A DNA stretch of 64,000 nt, taken from the NCBI RefSeq assembly GCF_030915505.1, contig NZ_CP133265.1:1240001-1304000 (forward strand). The letters are read 5' to 3'. How positions within the stretch are numbered: position 1 is the stretch's first letter; each line of letters opens with the position of its first letter. Position numbers and translations under genes: made by a program. This document shows, in pieces, positions 1 through 8,907 of this stretch. The stretch is from Neobacillus sp. OS1-2 (GTDB lineage: Bacteria; Bacillota; Bacilli; Bacillales; Cytobacillaceae). A model generated the notes under the pieces. That model saw only the letters and a list, made by a program, of their open reading frames with translations. It made no database searches and was not told the origin of the DNA.

Positions 1-669
1 AAAGCAACTGTATATGTCAAAGACCTCGATAAAGGGAAAACGGAATCGTTTGCCTTAAATTCCGGGGACCAAGGGTTTACCGGTCAATTCAAGCTTGGAG
101 ATTCTACACGCTATGAGGTGGTGGTGAAGGCGGAGGATAGTAGCTTCTTCCGTGAAACCGAGCCACAAAGGATGACTGTACAACAGTCGGCGGCTGCGCC
201 TGTGACGACGAAACCAGTAGTATCGTCCGAGGATGAGAAACCTTTTCCGTGGCTTTATGTGGTTGGCGGTTTGGTAGGTACCCTGGTGCTCGCAGCCCTT
301 GCTTACCTCCTTTTAGGAAAAATAAAACAAGCGGGGCGCGGCTTTAGCGGCCAAATGGTCGTGGAAATAAAGGATGAGGATACAGGGGAACGAACAAGCC
401 CACAGTTCAAGAAATTAAAGAGCTTTAAAGGAAGGTTGCGGCTGCACCAGCTTTTATCGCTGTCCCCAGAGTTTGCGGAAACGGAAGGTGTCATTTTCAA
501 ACCGGCAGCAGGTGATGCCCTCCTGCTCGTCAATAACTCTGGCTGCACCATTGAAAAAGGCGGCCGGGCCATTGACGCCAAAAAAGGCCTTGTCATCAAA
601 CGAAACGACCGTCTGCGCATCATTCCGAAAAAAGTTAATAAAACCATTTACGTTGAGTATATAAGTTAA
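1..669 (+). CDS. C-terminal part of membrane-anchored protein, probably vWA-type (5' truncated)
   Basis: The reading frame is open from base 1, so the gene begins upstream of the window; 222 residues are visible. The first ~75 residues look like the end of an extracytoplasmic beta-sandwich (alternating hydrophobic strands, Y-E-V-V-V-K). A Pro-rich linker and one transmembrane segment (P-W-L-Y-V-V-G-G-L-V, about bases 247-321) follow. The last ~110 residues form a beta-rich cytoplasmic domain with an FHA-like cadence (L-L-L-V-N-N-S-G-C-T-I-E). Proteins of this shape with an N-terminal vWA domain often lie next to tubulin-like and GTPase genes, but the vWA part is outside the window, so that assignment is inference. 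It starts the rightward block of the T7SS-like locus and is followed by a perfect hairpin. Confidence 0.6.
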   Translation, partial: KATVYVKDLDKGKTESFALNSGDQGFTGQFKLGDSTRYEVVVKAEDSSFFRETEPQRMTVQQSAAAPVTTKPVVSSEDEKPFPWLYVVGGLVGTLVLAALAYLLLGKIKQAGRGFSGQMVVEIKDEDTGERTSPQFKKLKSFKGRLRLHQLLSLSPEFAETEGVIFKPAAGDALLLVNNSGCTIEKGGRAIDAKKGLVIKRNDRLRIIPKKVNKTIYVEYIS

Positions 670-687
670 CATGTAAAGCGTAGTAAC

Positions 688-720
688 GGTGACAGGCACC
701 ACGAAGTGGTGCCTGTCACC
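688..720. repeat. Inverted pair of REP-like palindromes forming a perfect hairpin
   Basis: GGTGACAGGCACCAC and GTGGTGCCTGTCACC form a perfect 15-bp stem with a GAA loop. No T-tract follows on either strand, so this is not a classical terminator, although it could slow RNA decay or polymerase. Each arm matches the GGTGCCTG(A/T)CACC element found repeatedly between 43 and 56 kb, so this is a REP doublet (REPIN-like). Confidence 0.8.
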
Positions 721-800
721 AATTGAATCTTTATCACGTTATTTTACGTCTTTATATGTAGTAGGACTAATTGATTTTACAGCCAGGGAGGAATTTGTGC

Positions 801-3800
801 ATGAAAGCTAGTGTGAGAGAGCATATTCAGCAGTTGGATGTTTCGTTAGGCGGAGGCATTATTTCGGAGAAAATTCGCGTAGATACGATTGATAATCCGA
901 TGCTTGTCATCGGGCTTGGGGGAACGGGGATTGATGCCCTGTTGCGGTTGAAATACCAAGTGAATCGCCGCTTCAAGCTGCCGCAGGACCCGCTATCGAA
1001 AAAGAAGAAGGAAAAGCCAAATAACATTGAATTTCTCGCATTCGAAACGAATGAATATGATCGCAATAAAAAATACAAAGGCATCGGCCTTGACCCGAAC
1101 AAAGAATTTGTTCTGCTATCCAATCCGGAAATCGGCGGCCTCCTGCAAAACCGCAGCACAATTGAGCCGTACATAAAGGAATGGCTGTCACCGGAGTTAT
1201 TAATTACCGACGGCATTAGCGGGGCATCAGGCGTTCGCCAGGCTGGCAGACTTTTGCTATTTACAAAAATCAACCAAGTCGTGCAAACGATCGAACGAAA
1301 AATTGAAGCAGTCCTTGAGGGAACGGGCAAACGATTATACGTTTTCATCCTAACAGGGCTATCCGGTGGAACCGGCAGCGGCTGTTATCTCGATATTGCC
1401 TATATCACGCGCGGGATAATGGAGCGGAAATTCGGCCCCACCGGTGTTGATAAGGTCAGCATCCTTGGTTATCTATTCACACCAGATGTGAATTTGTCCA
1501 AACGAGGCTTAAGCTCGCACACCGTTGAATATATTGAGAAAAATGGCTATGCCGCCCTCAAAGAACTCGACTACTGGATGAACTGTGATGAACGAAACGA
1601 ACGCTTTGCAATGAAATACGGCAGCCTCTTAGATGTCAACTCCCCCATGCCGCCGTTTAATCTCTGTCATTTAATCTCCGGGACGAATCTCGAAGGAAAA
1701 TGGCTTGAGAATGCCTATGATTACTGCATGAATGTCACCGCTGAAAATATCACCAACTTTATGGCCAATGAGGAAAAGAAATCCGGAGAAGAGTTTGCCA
1801 TCCACGACTACATCAGCAACATCCGCACCAATATCGCCCAAATGCCAAAGCCCTATGCTGCCAACTACCAATACAATATTATCGGCGCATCGATGGCAGA
1901 AATTCCACTTGAAGAAATGACGACCTATATCGGCTATAAGCTGTTTGAAAAAATGAACACGATGTTTGATGCCGGTCCGGATCAAACGGAGGTGGAGCAA
2001 TTTTTAGAAAAACTGCGAATCGACCCAGATTCTGTACATCAGCGCTTTAATGACCGCGTCCCGGAGCCATTATCCGGTTTTGAAAACAGTGACCGTTTCT
2101 CCTACAACAATGTCATTAAAACATCCGTGATCAATCTGGATGAAGAGTTGGAGCGTGAGTTTTTACTAAAAGCAAAGGATCAATATCGCAAATGTAAGAA
2201 ACAGCTACCTGGGGAAATCATGGAGGAATTCCGCCGCCAGATGGAGCGCTTATTCCTGCATCCACAAAAGGGACCCATCTTTGCTTCACGTTTGATTTAC
2301 TCTAACGACGGTTTCTGCATGTTAAAAACTTTACAGGCTTATATAGAAGGACTTCGCGACCGACTAGAACGCCTGCCAAAAGCCATTACGACGGAGCAGG
2401 AGTATGCCTACAATAAACTTGAGGATGCCCGCAGCGCTTTTATTTCAAAGGATCGCAAAAAGAATGCCTACATTGAAGCCAAACTGAATGAATATGATGC
2501 CCGGGCAGAAAAGGCAAGAATTGAAGAAATGATTGAATTCTATGAGGATGTAACTCAGCTGTTAAATAACCAGAATAACAAGATCTATGTGGTCTATAAA
2601 GAAATCCTAGAAACGCTGCGCGGAATTTTTGAAAAGAACGCCGATATCCTTGTCGATGGCGAGGAAGTAAAACAGGATAACGATGTCACCTATTATTGGC
2701 ACCTTGTCAGTGTGCCTGATGTCGCCCGCGAGATTCAGCGGATGTTTGATTCCAAGGACGGCGAATTATTAGTCCAGCAATGGTCGGAAATGCTCCTTGA
2801 AAAATCAACCTATTGGGTGAAGGAAACCGATATCGATGTCGTGGGCACGGTCTCTGAATTCCTGACCGATCAATTTGGGGAATTGATTACCAAGTCGATG
2901 GAAGACTTTTTACGGCTGAAATACGGCGATGACCTGCCCATCGATAAGATTATTGAAGATAAGATTGCTGCTCGCTTGGACCGTGATGCGCTTCCGGTTT
3001 TCCATCTTGCCAACAGCAACGGTCAGCTGCACTTCCCACAATGGGGTTTTGTCTCTGTACCTGTGAAGGCACCGAATATTTTCAATGGCATTAAAAATTT
3101 CGAGAAGCATTCACTCAGTCATTCCCGATTTACGATCAAAGAAAGTGAACTGAAGAATCGGATATTCTGGCTAAATACCAAGAACGGGATTCCATTGTTT
3201 GCTTACTCGCCATTGTCTATTTATGAAAAATCCTATGAAAAAACAATATTGGAAAAAGAAGGCGTCGGCCGCCACCTCGTGCAAACCGCGAAGGAAAACT
3301 GGGCCTACCTCCCTTCGCCGATTCCGGAAAAGTCATGGGGCGATACGTACCAGAATGAACGAGTGAAACAGTACAATTCTGGAGTACGTGCGCTATTTAA
3401 TCAGGCTCAGGGATTTGGCTGTATTACAGAGAAAAATAACGACCAGAATACAAGCGCACGGTTCCAGTGTCATTTTACGAAAGATGTGAATATTGGGGCG
3501 CTATTTGCGGCATATGAAGTGGATCCGAAGAAGTTAGAGAAAGCGAATCTTGGAAACTTGAAACAGGTGCTTCGTCAACTGCAGGACATGTTTGCCGGCA
3601 GCATGGAAGTGGTCGGTTCGAATGATATTTTTGGCAGCACGAATGTGGAGTTGGCGATGGAAAATCTCATCCGCTCCCCAAAGCTGATTGAAAAAGTGAA
3701 ATCAGAGGTGCGGAAATACCTCTTTATTCAGGAAAAGATTGCTGAGATTGAGCAGGTTCTGGCAACGCAAAAGGACAAAGAAGTGTTGATGAGTCAATTT

Positions 3801-4193
3801 ATTCAAGCTTTTTATACAAGAACCATTAAAAAGCGCGGCGCCCTCTATGTGTACGATAAAGAACTTGAAGAAGACGCATGGGAGCCGTTTGTGAATTTAA
3901 CAAAAACGACGAAATTTGTGGAGTACGAAATCTATCAAGCTTTTAAGTCGCTGAATCAAAAACAAATGGCGCAGCTTGAAAAGAAGTCGGAGCGCCGCAG
4001 CGTGGAGTTAATTAATCAAGAAAGTGCTGCCCAGCTCATTTTCGCATTAGAGGAAATGGCGGCCGCCTATCAAAAGGAAAAGGAAACCCTTGATTACGAC
4101 TTCAAGGAGTTTGCCAACGGCGAGGAATTGTATGCTTTTTACAAAGAGATGATGTTGAAGGTGCAGGAGATGCTAAGGCAGTTGAAATCGTAA
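801..4193 (+). CDS. Very large tubulin-like (FtsZ/TubZ superfamily) GTPase
   Basis: 1,130 residues. Start chosen at ATG 801, preceded by GGGAGGA at good spacing; an upstream TTG at 771 lacks a ribosome binding site. The N-terminal third carries a nucleotide-binding Rossmann-like core: V-I-G-L-G-G-T-G-I-D-A-L near residue 35, a strand F-L-A-F-E-T-N-E, and the tubulin signature G-L-S-G-G-T-G-S-G near residues 187-195. This matches the Tubulin_2-type family. The remaining ~750 residues are alpha-rich with long charged stretches and no domain I recognise. Known relatives occur beside vWA, GTPase and GAP1-like genes in predicted NTP-dependent conflict or stress systems. GTP-driven polymerisation is inferred from the fold only. 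It lies between the membrane anchor gene and a likely degenerate paralogue. Confidence 0.85.
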   Translation: MKASVREHIQQLDVSLGGGIISEKIRVDTIDNPMLVIGLGGTGIDALLRLKYQVNRRFKLPQDPLSKKKKEKPNNIEFLAFETNEYDRNKKYKGIGLDPNKEFVLLSNPEIGGLLQNRSTIEPYIKEWLSPELLITDGISGASGVRQAGRLLLFTKINQVVQTIERKIEAVLEGTGKRLYVFILTGLSGGTGSGCYLDIAYITRGIMERKFGPTGVDKVSILGYLFTPDVNLSKRGLSSHTVEYIEKNGYAALKELDYWMNCDERNERFAMKYGSLLDVNSPMPPFNLCHLISGTNLEGKWLENAYDYCMNVTAENITNFMANEEKKSGEEFAIHDYISNIRTNIAQMPKPYAANYQYNIIGASMAEIPLEEMTTYIGYKLFEKMNTMFDAGPDQTEVEQFLEKLRIDPDSVHQRFNDRVPEPLSGFENSDRFSYNNVIKTSVINLDEELEREFLLKAKDQYRKCKKQLPGEIMEEFRRQMERLFLHPQKGPIFASRLIYSNDGFCMLKTLQAYIEGLRDRLERLPKAITTEQEYAYNKLEDARSAFISKDRKKNAYIEAKLNEYDARAEKARIEEMIEFYEDVTQLLNNQNNKIYVVYKEILETLRGIFEKNADILVDGEEVKQDNDVTYYWHLVSVPDVAREIQRMFDSKDGELLVQQWSEMLLEKSTYWVKETDIDVVGTVSEFLTDQFGELITKSMEDFLRLKYGDDLPIDKIIEDKIAARLDRDALPVFHLANSNGQLHFPQWGFVSVPVKAPNIFNGIKNFEKHSLSHSRFTIKESELKNRIFWLNTKNGIPLFAYSPLSIYEKSYEKTILEKEGVGRHLVQTAKENWAYLPSPIPEKSWGDTYQNERVKQYNSGVRALFNQAQGFGCITEKNNDQNTSARFQCHFTKDVNIGALFAAYEVDPKKLEKANLGNLKQVLRQLQDMFAGSMEVVGSNDIFGSTNVELAMENLIRSPKLIEKVKSEVRKYLFIQEKIAEIEQVLATQKDKEVLMSQFIQAFYTRTIKKRGALYVYDKELEEDAWEPFVNLTKTTKFVEYEIYQAFKSLNQKQMAQLEKKSERRSVELINQESAAQLIFALEEMAAAYQKEKETLDYDFKEFANGEELYAFYKEMMLKVQEMLRQLKS

Positions 4194-4233
4194 GGGCCGC
4201 GGGGGTTGTGCGGGTGGCAATCGGCGGGTGCGG

Positions 4234-4520
4234 CGCTTTACTGTCGCATGAGCTTGCGTTTCTGTCGCATGGGCACATGTTACTGTCGTATAGCCGTGCT
4301 TTACTGGCGCATGGGCGCGCTTTACTGTCGAGTACACTTTTTACTGTCGGATAGCTGCGCTTTACTGGCGCATGGTCGCCCTGTACCGTCACATAGCCGC
4401 ACTTTTCTGTCGCAGGCACATTTTACTGTCGCATAACTACGTCTTACTGTCAGATAGTCGCAGTTTACTGTCGCATAGCCGCACCTAACTGTCACATGGC
4501 CCTGCTTTTCTGTCACATAA
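4234..4520. repeat. Degenerate ~20-bp tandem repeat, about 14 units
   Basis: The 400-bp gap between the two tubulin-like genes is mostly units resembling TTTACTGTCGCATAGCCGCAC, 19-22 bp each, imperfectly conserved. The core ACTGTCGCATA recurs. Small ORFs on both strands are by-products of the repeat and have no convincing ribosome binding site. After it come about 75 bp leading to the AGGGGG site of the next gene. Function unknown; a protein-binding array or a slippage-prone spacer are possible. Confidence 0.85.
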
Positions 4521-4600
4521 TCAATTTGCCTATGTTCCGGCCACAGGCACCCATTGCATGTGGCCCGCCTCTTATCATATCCAGCTAGGGGGAATCAGCT

Positions 4601-6958
4601 TTGCGAGAACTTTTACAAAAGTATGCCAACACTTTTTCGATCCATTTGGAACAAATCAGCTTGTCAGAAAATGAACAGCGCAGTGTCAATCATCCGGTTG
4701 TCTTCTTATTCCTTGGTGACCTTGTCAAGGACGCCCTCCAAACCATCATGATGATTAATGAGGAAAAATGGCAGAACAGTTCGGGTGTTCTCTATTTTCA
4801 CGCCTATCAAGAGGACACGATTACCGGCGACGAAAATGTGCTCTCCATTCAGCTCCCTGGAGACAACTATGACCGCAAGTACCAGCGCAAAGGGATGCAC
4901 GAGGCCTTCCAGCAAGACGAAAATAAACTGATCGAACTCAATAAGATGTTTCGAAAGCTTTCATCAAGAATGGCGGAATACGGGAAGCAATATTCCTCGC
5001 TAAAAAAAGTGAACCTTTGCGTGATTACAAGAATTGATGATCCGGCCAATGTTCTCATCCAAGAAGTGACCTTGCTGCTAAAAAGTATCCTTCTGGAATC
5101 CTTCCGCCTCGTTGAAGTGGATTTATACGGATTAATGAAGGAAAAACAGGATGGCGAGAACTTTGCCCACTCCACCTCCCTAGGGATTAGCTTTTTAAAA
5201 GAACTCGATCACTATCAAAACGATGCATACACGTTTGAGCAAGAGCTGCAGCTGACCGAGGATTCCCTTAGGCTGCCTGTGAGCCATCCTCCTTCCCCGC
5301 TCTTTGCCATGGTGTATTTATTGAGCGATAAAAATGAAGATGGCTTGATTTCCAGTGACGCCTTTCAACAAAATGTTGAAATGATCAGCAACCTCAATTT
5401 ATTAAAAAACCGCAAGATGATTACCGACTATCATGAAAAAATGGACAGCTATCACCACCAGGATTTTAAACGGGGAATGAAAGGCAACTCGCAGGAACCT
5501 GTGTATGCTTCTGCCGGCTTTTCAAAAGTGACGAGGCCCAATAAAGCGATAGCCCTCCATGCGGCCCACCACTTTTTCAAAGAGTTCCTACAATCAATGA
5601 ACGCTGCGAGCAAACAGCCACGGGAAAAAGTGCTCAACCTCTTCGAGCTGGCCGAGGCATCCTTTCAAAAGTACTTTCATGAAGGCCTTCCCCCAGCCGA
5701 AAAGCTTTGGGATATGAATGGGTTGATGGGGGTCTCGAATTCGTATCAAACGGTAAAAAGAATGTCGGTGAGGGAAGCGGAAGAATATCTGTATGAGGGC
5801 GGGACGCAACTATTCTTTTATAACAACTTTGAGGAGCCGCTCCGTGAGCATTTACAAGGACTGAACATGAGGGCCCATATTGAACGCTGTCTCTACGAAA
5901 ATGTGATTGACCATGAACAATATGGGTTATTTTGTGCCATTCATTGGACCTCTGAAAAACCTGGGACGGACATGAGTGTATTGCATGAAATCGATAAATT
6001 GGAACGCGAAACGAAAAATGAACGGATCGATAAAGAAGCCCGTCTCGAGCAGTACTACCAGCAAGTGGTTGATCACTGTGAATTTAACAAGAGCTACCTG
6101 CCGTTTTCGGACAAGAAAAATTTAACCAACTTTGTGCGCTACTTTTTCGAAGTGGTTTATGGTACAAAGTACGAAATCCTGAGGCTTGAGATGAAACAGG
6201 CCATTTTGAAGCAGTACCGGGCAGTGCTGGAGGAACATCATCCCATTTTACGGAAGAAAATGGCGCTGATCGACCAGGTAGGGTCTTTGCTGAAACAATC
6301 AGCTGAGGAAAGCCTCTATGATTCAGATGATGTGTTAGATAAAAATATTGCCGAATATTATGCAGGCGTGATTGCCCAAATTACAGCAAAGCTGAAGGAA
6401 AAACGTGGGCCACATTTCTTCTCAGATGAGCGATTCTTCGGAAACCTGCTGCCATTACTGGAAAGCGGCAATCCCAAGACTCTCCTAGAACGCTTGTTGC
6501 TCGTCTGCAATCGCGAAGTGCTGACCCAGGGGGAGTTCCATCGCAGCTTTGAGGATGAGCTATTAGAGCGGGCCAATGTCATGACGCGCTATGAAAATCG
6601 GGAGATTCTATCCAAGGAGGATTTGTTTAAGCAATTATATTTGCGTCTCCATGAAAATTCCTCCATCCACATTGAGGTGTTTCATTACACCCAAGATCAT
6701 CGCTATGAGGAAAAGTACTTCTTTGGGGACTTTTATAGCAAATTCATGAAGTACGCTTTGGAAAAAGAATATGAAACAAGACAATATAAAGTTGGCTGTG
6801 CCCATGAAAAAAAATCTAGCGGGATGGAAAAACTGACCTTAATGGGCGGGTTCCGGCTACGGGACCTTATGTACTATCGTAACGGTGAAAAATACTATAG
6901 GGCCTACACTGAAAATGGCTATGAATTTCACGCCAAAAAAGTAGAAACATCTGTTTAG
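4601..6958 (+). CDS. Large uncharacterised protein; candidate degenerate tubulin-like partner
   Basis: 785 residues, TTG start at 4601 with AGGGGG eight bases upstream. No clear database family comes to mind. Reading it beside the upstream tubulin-like protein, the N-terminal ~260 residues follow the same strand order: V-V-F-L-F-L-G-D-L-V-K-D-A-L against the GGTG strand, G-V-L-Y-F-H-A-Y against F-L-A-F-E-T, V-N-L-C-V-I-T-R-I-D against the GGTGSG strand, V-D-L-Y-G-L-M against I-L-G-Y-L-F, and L-F-A-M-V-Y-L-L-S-D against F-N-L-C-H-L-I-S-G. Both glycine-rich GTP motifs are absent. It may therefore be a non-hydrolysing pseudo-tubulin; this is inference from pattern only. The C-terminal half is alpha-rich and charged. 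Confidence 0.7.
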   Translation: MRELLQKYANTFSIHLEQISLSENEQRSVNHPVVFLFLGDLVKDALQTIMMINEEKWQNSSGVLYFHAYQEDTITGDENVLSIQLPGDNYDRKYQRKGMHEAFQQDENKLIELNKMFRKLSSRMAEYGKQYSSLKKVNLCVITRIDDPANVLIQEVTLLLKSILLESFRLVEVDLYGLMKEKQDGENFAHSTSLGISFLKELDHYQNDAYTFEQELQLTEDSLRLPVSHPPSPLFAMVYLLSDKNEDGLISSDAFQQNVEMISNLNLLKNRKMITDYHEKMDSYHHQDFKRGMKGNSQEPVYASAGFSKVTRPNKAIALHAAHHFFKEFLQSMNAASKQPREKVLNLFELAEASFQKYFHEGLPPAEKLWDMNGLMGVSNSYQTVKRMSVREAEEYLYEGGTQLFFYNNFEEPLREHLQGLNMRAHIERCLYENVIDHEQYGLFCAIHWTSEKPGTDMSVLHEIDKLERETKNERIDKEARLEQYYQQVVDHCEFNKSYLPFSDKKNLTNFVRYFFEVVYGTKYEILRLEMKQAILKQYRAVLEEHHPILRKKMALIDQVGSLLKQSAEESLYDSDDVLDKNIAEYYAGVIAQITAKLKEKRGPHFFSDERFFGNLLPLLESGNPKTLLERLLLVCNREVLTQGEFHRSFEDELLERANVMTRYENREILSKEDLFKQLYLRLHENSSIHIEVFHYTQDHRYEEKYFFGDFYSKFMKYALEKEYETRQYKVGCAHEKKSSGMEKLTLMGGFRLRDLMYYRNGEKYYRAYTENGYEFHAKKVETSV

Positions 6959-6986
6959 CATTAAGAAAGATTGTGGGTGATTGCAG

Positions 6987-7625
6987 GTGAATTGGGAACC
7001 TATTTCTTCCCCTAATCAGGAAATAAAGGATGTAAAACAGACCATCCAAGATGCCGAGGTACGACTGAACTGGTTCTGGTCAAACGAAATTGACTTTGTC
7101 TACATTTATAAAACGGCCTCGGACAATGTCATGCCGGCTGATGAAATCGCTGAGCGCGACGTAAAGCTTTACACCCGTGAGGAATATAAAATCAATCGAG
7201 GGTATGTAAGCAAATTAGATACGATCGGCCGGACGTCCTACCGCATCTTTCCCTGCCAGAAACGTGAGGGAAAGCTTGTTGTTTTCAGGCAGGAAGATGA
7301 AAAGAATCTGATTACGATCACGGGGGCGCGGGCGAAGATTTATTTTTCCATTGCATATAAAAACAAACTCTTTCAACCTCGTAAAAAAGTAAAGATGGCC
7401 ATCCATACCGAACTTCCACTCGAAAAAGGGCTGCTGGTCTATGTCAAAAAAAGCGGCGGTGTGCCAAATTCGCTAGAGGATGGCACGGCCTATCCGTTTG
7501 TTCGCGACTTCCCTGCTGGGAAAACCGTCTCACCAGAAATTGAAATTGATAAAAATGAGTTTATTAGAATTTTCTTTAGTACGGGAAAGAACATCGCTCA
7601 GCATTATGAGCTGATTCCTGAGTAA
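6987..7625 (+). CDS. Small beta-rich (FN3/beta-sandwich-like) protein of the T7SS-like locus
   Basis: 212 residues if translation starts at GTG 6987, which has GGGTGA at proper spacing; an in-frame TTG at 6981 would abut that site. No signal peptide or membrane segment is seen, so it is probably cytoplasmic. The sequence is dominated by alternating hydrophobic strands. The segment V-R-L-N-W-F-W-S-N-E-I-D-F-V-Y-I resembles the first strands of fibronectin type III domains, and a second beta-rich repeat follows from about residue 110. It lies 28 bases after the degenerate tubulin-like gene and 13 bases before the GTPase gene, so it is almost certainly co-transcribed with both. An adaptor role is plausible but not shown. 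Confidence 0.7.
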   Translation: MNWEPISSPNQEIKDVKQTIQDAEVRLNWFWSNEIDFVYIYKTASDNVMPADEIAERDVKLYTREEYKINRGYVSKLDTIGRTSYRIFPCQKREGKLVVFRQEDEKNLITITGARAKIYFSIAYKNKLFQPRKKVKMAIHTELPLEKGLLVYVKKSGGVPNSLEDGTAYPFVRDFPAGKTVSPEIEIDKNEFIRIFFSTGKNIAQHYELIPE

Positions 7626-7638
7626 AGGGGGCATGATC

Positions 7639-8907
7639 ATGTTCACATTATTAAAACGAATATTTGAAAAAAAGCAGCCGCCAAAGGAACGTTTACCATT
7701 TTACGATATTGTCTGTCCCTACTGTTTTTCAAAATTCCATCATGAGGATGTCGTCTTCCGCGCCGCCCATCACCGTGATGATGATGAGGCCTTGGCATTA
7801 CAGGAAGATGAACGGTTAAACAACTATCGCGGGAAATTCGGACTGGCTCCGATTGATGAACTCGAAGCCATTATTGATCCTTCCATGATCCCCGATGAAA
7901 ATAAGCTTTACACAGACCGAATTCTCATGGGTGTATCTGATAAATATGCAGTTGTGACGCGCAATCGCCTCTGCCCTTCGTGCCATAATGACTTGCAGAT
8001 TACGGCAGGCAAGCATCCAAGCAACATCGTTTCGATTGTGGGCGCCACCTCGGTCGGAAAATCGGTATACATGACGTCGCTGATTCACACCCTTCAGCAC
8101 GTGACCGCCAACAACTTTGATGCCGCCTGTATGCCGCTCGATAATGCGATTAGTAAGCGATTCCGGGTGAACTATGAAATTCCCCTTTTTGAAAATGGAA
8201 GCCTCTTGCAATCAACTGAAAAATCGAACCGGCAGGAGCCGTTTATTTTTCAATTTATTTTTAAAGATGAAGACCAAGCACCGCTGACACTCGTATTTTT
8301 CGATGTTGCCGGAGAAGGAATGACCGATAAAGAATACCTTAAGCTTCACGCCGCCCATATCAAAAATTCTGCTGGGATTCTATTCTTAGTCGACCCCATG
8401 CAGATCCGTGCGATCCGTGAAAAGCTGATCTTTCAAATGGGGGAAAGTCCCGGGAAGATTGTCGGTCAAGGGGATGAACCGCGTGAAGTGGTGATCTCCC
8501 TGTTCGGTGATTTTATTGCCCATCTGGAAAACAGTAAAACTGATATTCCGACGGCGGTGGTCTTAACGAAGAGTGATCTTTTAAATGCATTGAAGGATGA
8601 TGATGGTGAATATGTCAGCACAAATAGTAATGTGTTTCGCAATGTCATCCACCGGGGCGGCCTTAATTTAGCAGAATATGAAAATATTAATGGAGAAATC
8701 AGGAGATTTTTAGCAAAAGTCGATACTCCGTTTGTTAATGCCCTTGATGTCTATTTTAAGGATACCTCCTACTTTGCCGTTTCAGCACTCGGCAGTAACC
8801 CGGTCGATCAGCAGGTCAGTGGCATTATTAGCCCCATCCGGGTTGATGAGCCGTTCATTTGGCTGCTTTATAAGCTGGGTTATATCGAAGGGAGAAATGG
8901 TCTGTGA
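7639..8907 (+). CDS. Zinc-ribbon TRAFAC-type GTPase
   Basis: 422 residues; ATG 7639 is preferred over ATG 7633 because AAAGGGGG is then correctly spaced. A zinc-ribbon-like pair C-P-Y-C (near residue 25) and C-P-S-C (near residue 112) brackets an insert. The P-loop G-A-T-S-V-G-K-S lies near residue 134, Walker B/G3 F-D-V-A-G-E-G near 220, and the guanine-specificity motif T-K-S-D near 309. This fits the double-GTPase/DO-GTPase-like TRAFAC proteins that accompany GAP1 proteins; the exact subfamily is inference. No membrane segment. Its last codons overlap the start of the GAP1-like gene by 4 bases (GTGA), indicating translational coupling and probably a physical complex with that protein. Confidence 0.85.
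   Translation: MFTLLKRIFEKKQPPKERLPFYDIVCPYCFSKFHHEDVVFRAAHHRDDDEALALQEDERLNNYRGKFGLAPIDELEAIIDPSMIPDENKLYTDRILMGVSDKYAVVTRNRLCPSCHNDLQITAGKHPSNIVSIVGATSVGKSVYMTSLIHTLQHVTANNFDAACMPLDNAISKRFRVNYEIPLFENGSLLQSTEKSNRQEPFIFQFIFKDEDQAPLTLVFFDVAGEGMTDKEYLKLHAAHIKNSAGILFLVDPMQIRAIREKLIFQMGESPGKIVGQGDEPREVVISLFGDFIAHLENSKTDIPTAVVLTKSDLLNALKDDDGEYVSTNSNVFRNVIHRGGLNLAEYENINGEIRRFLAKVDTPFVNALDVYFKDTSYFAVSALGSNPVDQQVSGIISPIRVDEPFIWLLYKLGYIEGRNGL

Noticed and set aside
688..720. Simple rho-independent terminator
   Set aside because: No T-tract follows on either strand, and both arms match the dispersed REP-like element.
4206..4516. Cys/Arg-rich ORFs in the repeat between the tubulin-like genes
   Set aside because: Present on both strands because of the repeat; no ribosome binding site and no homology recognised.
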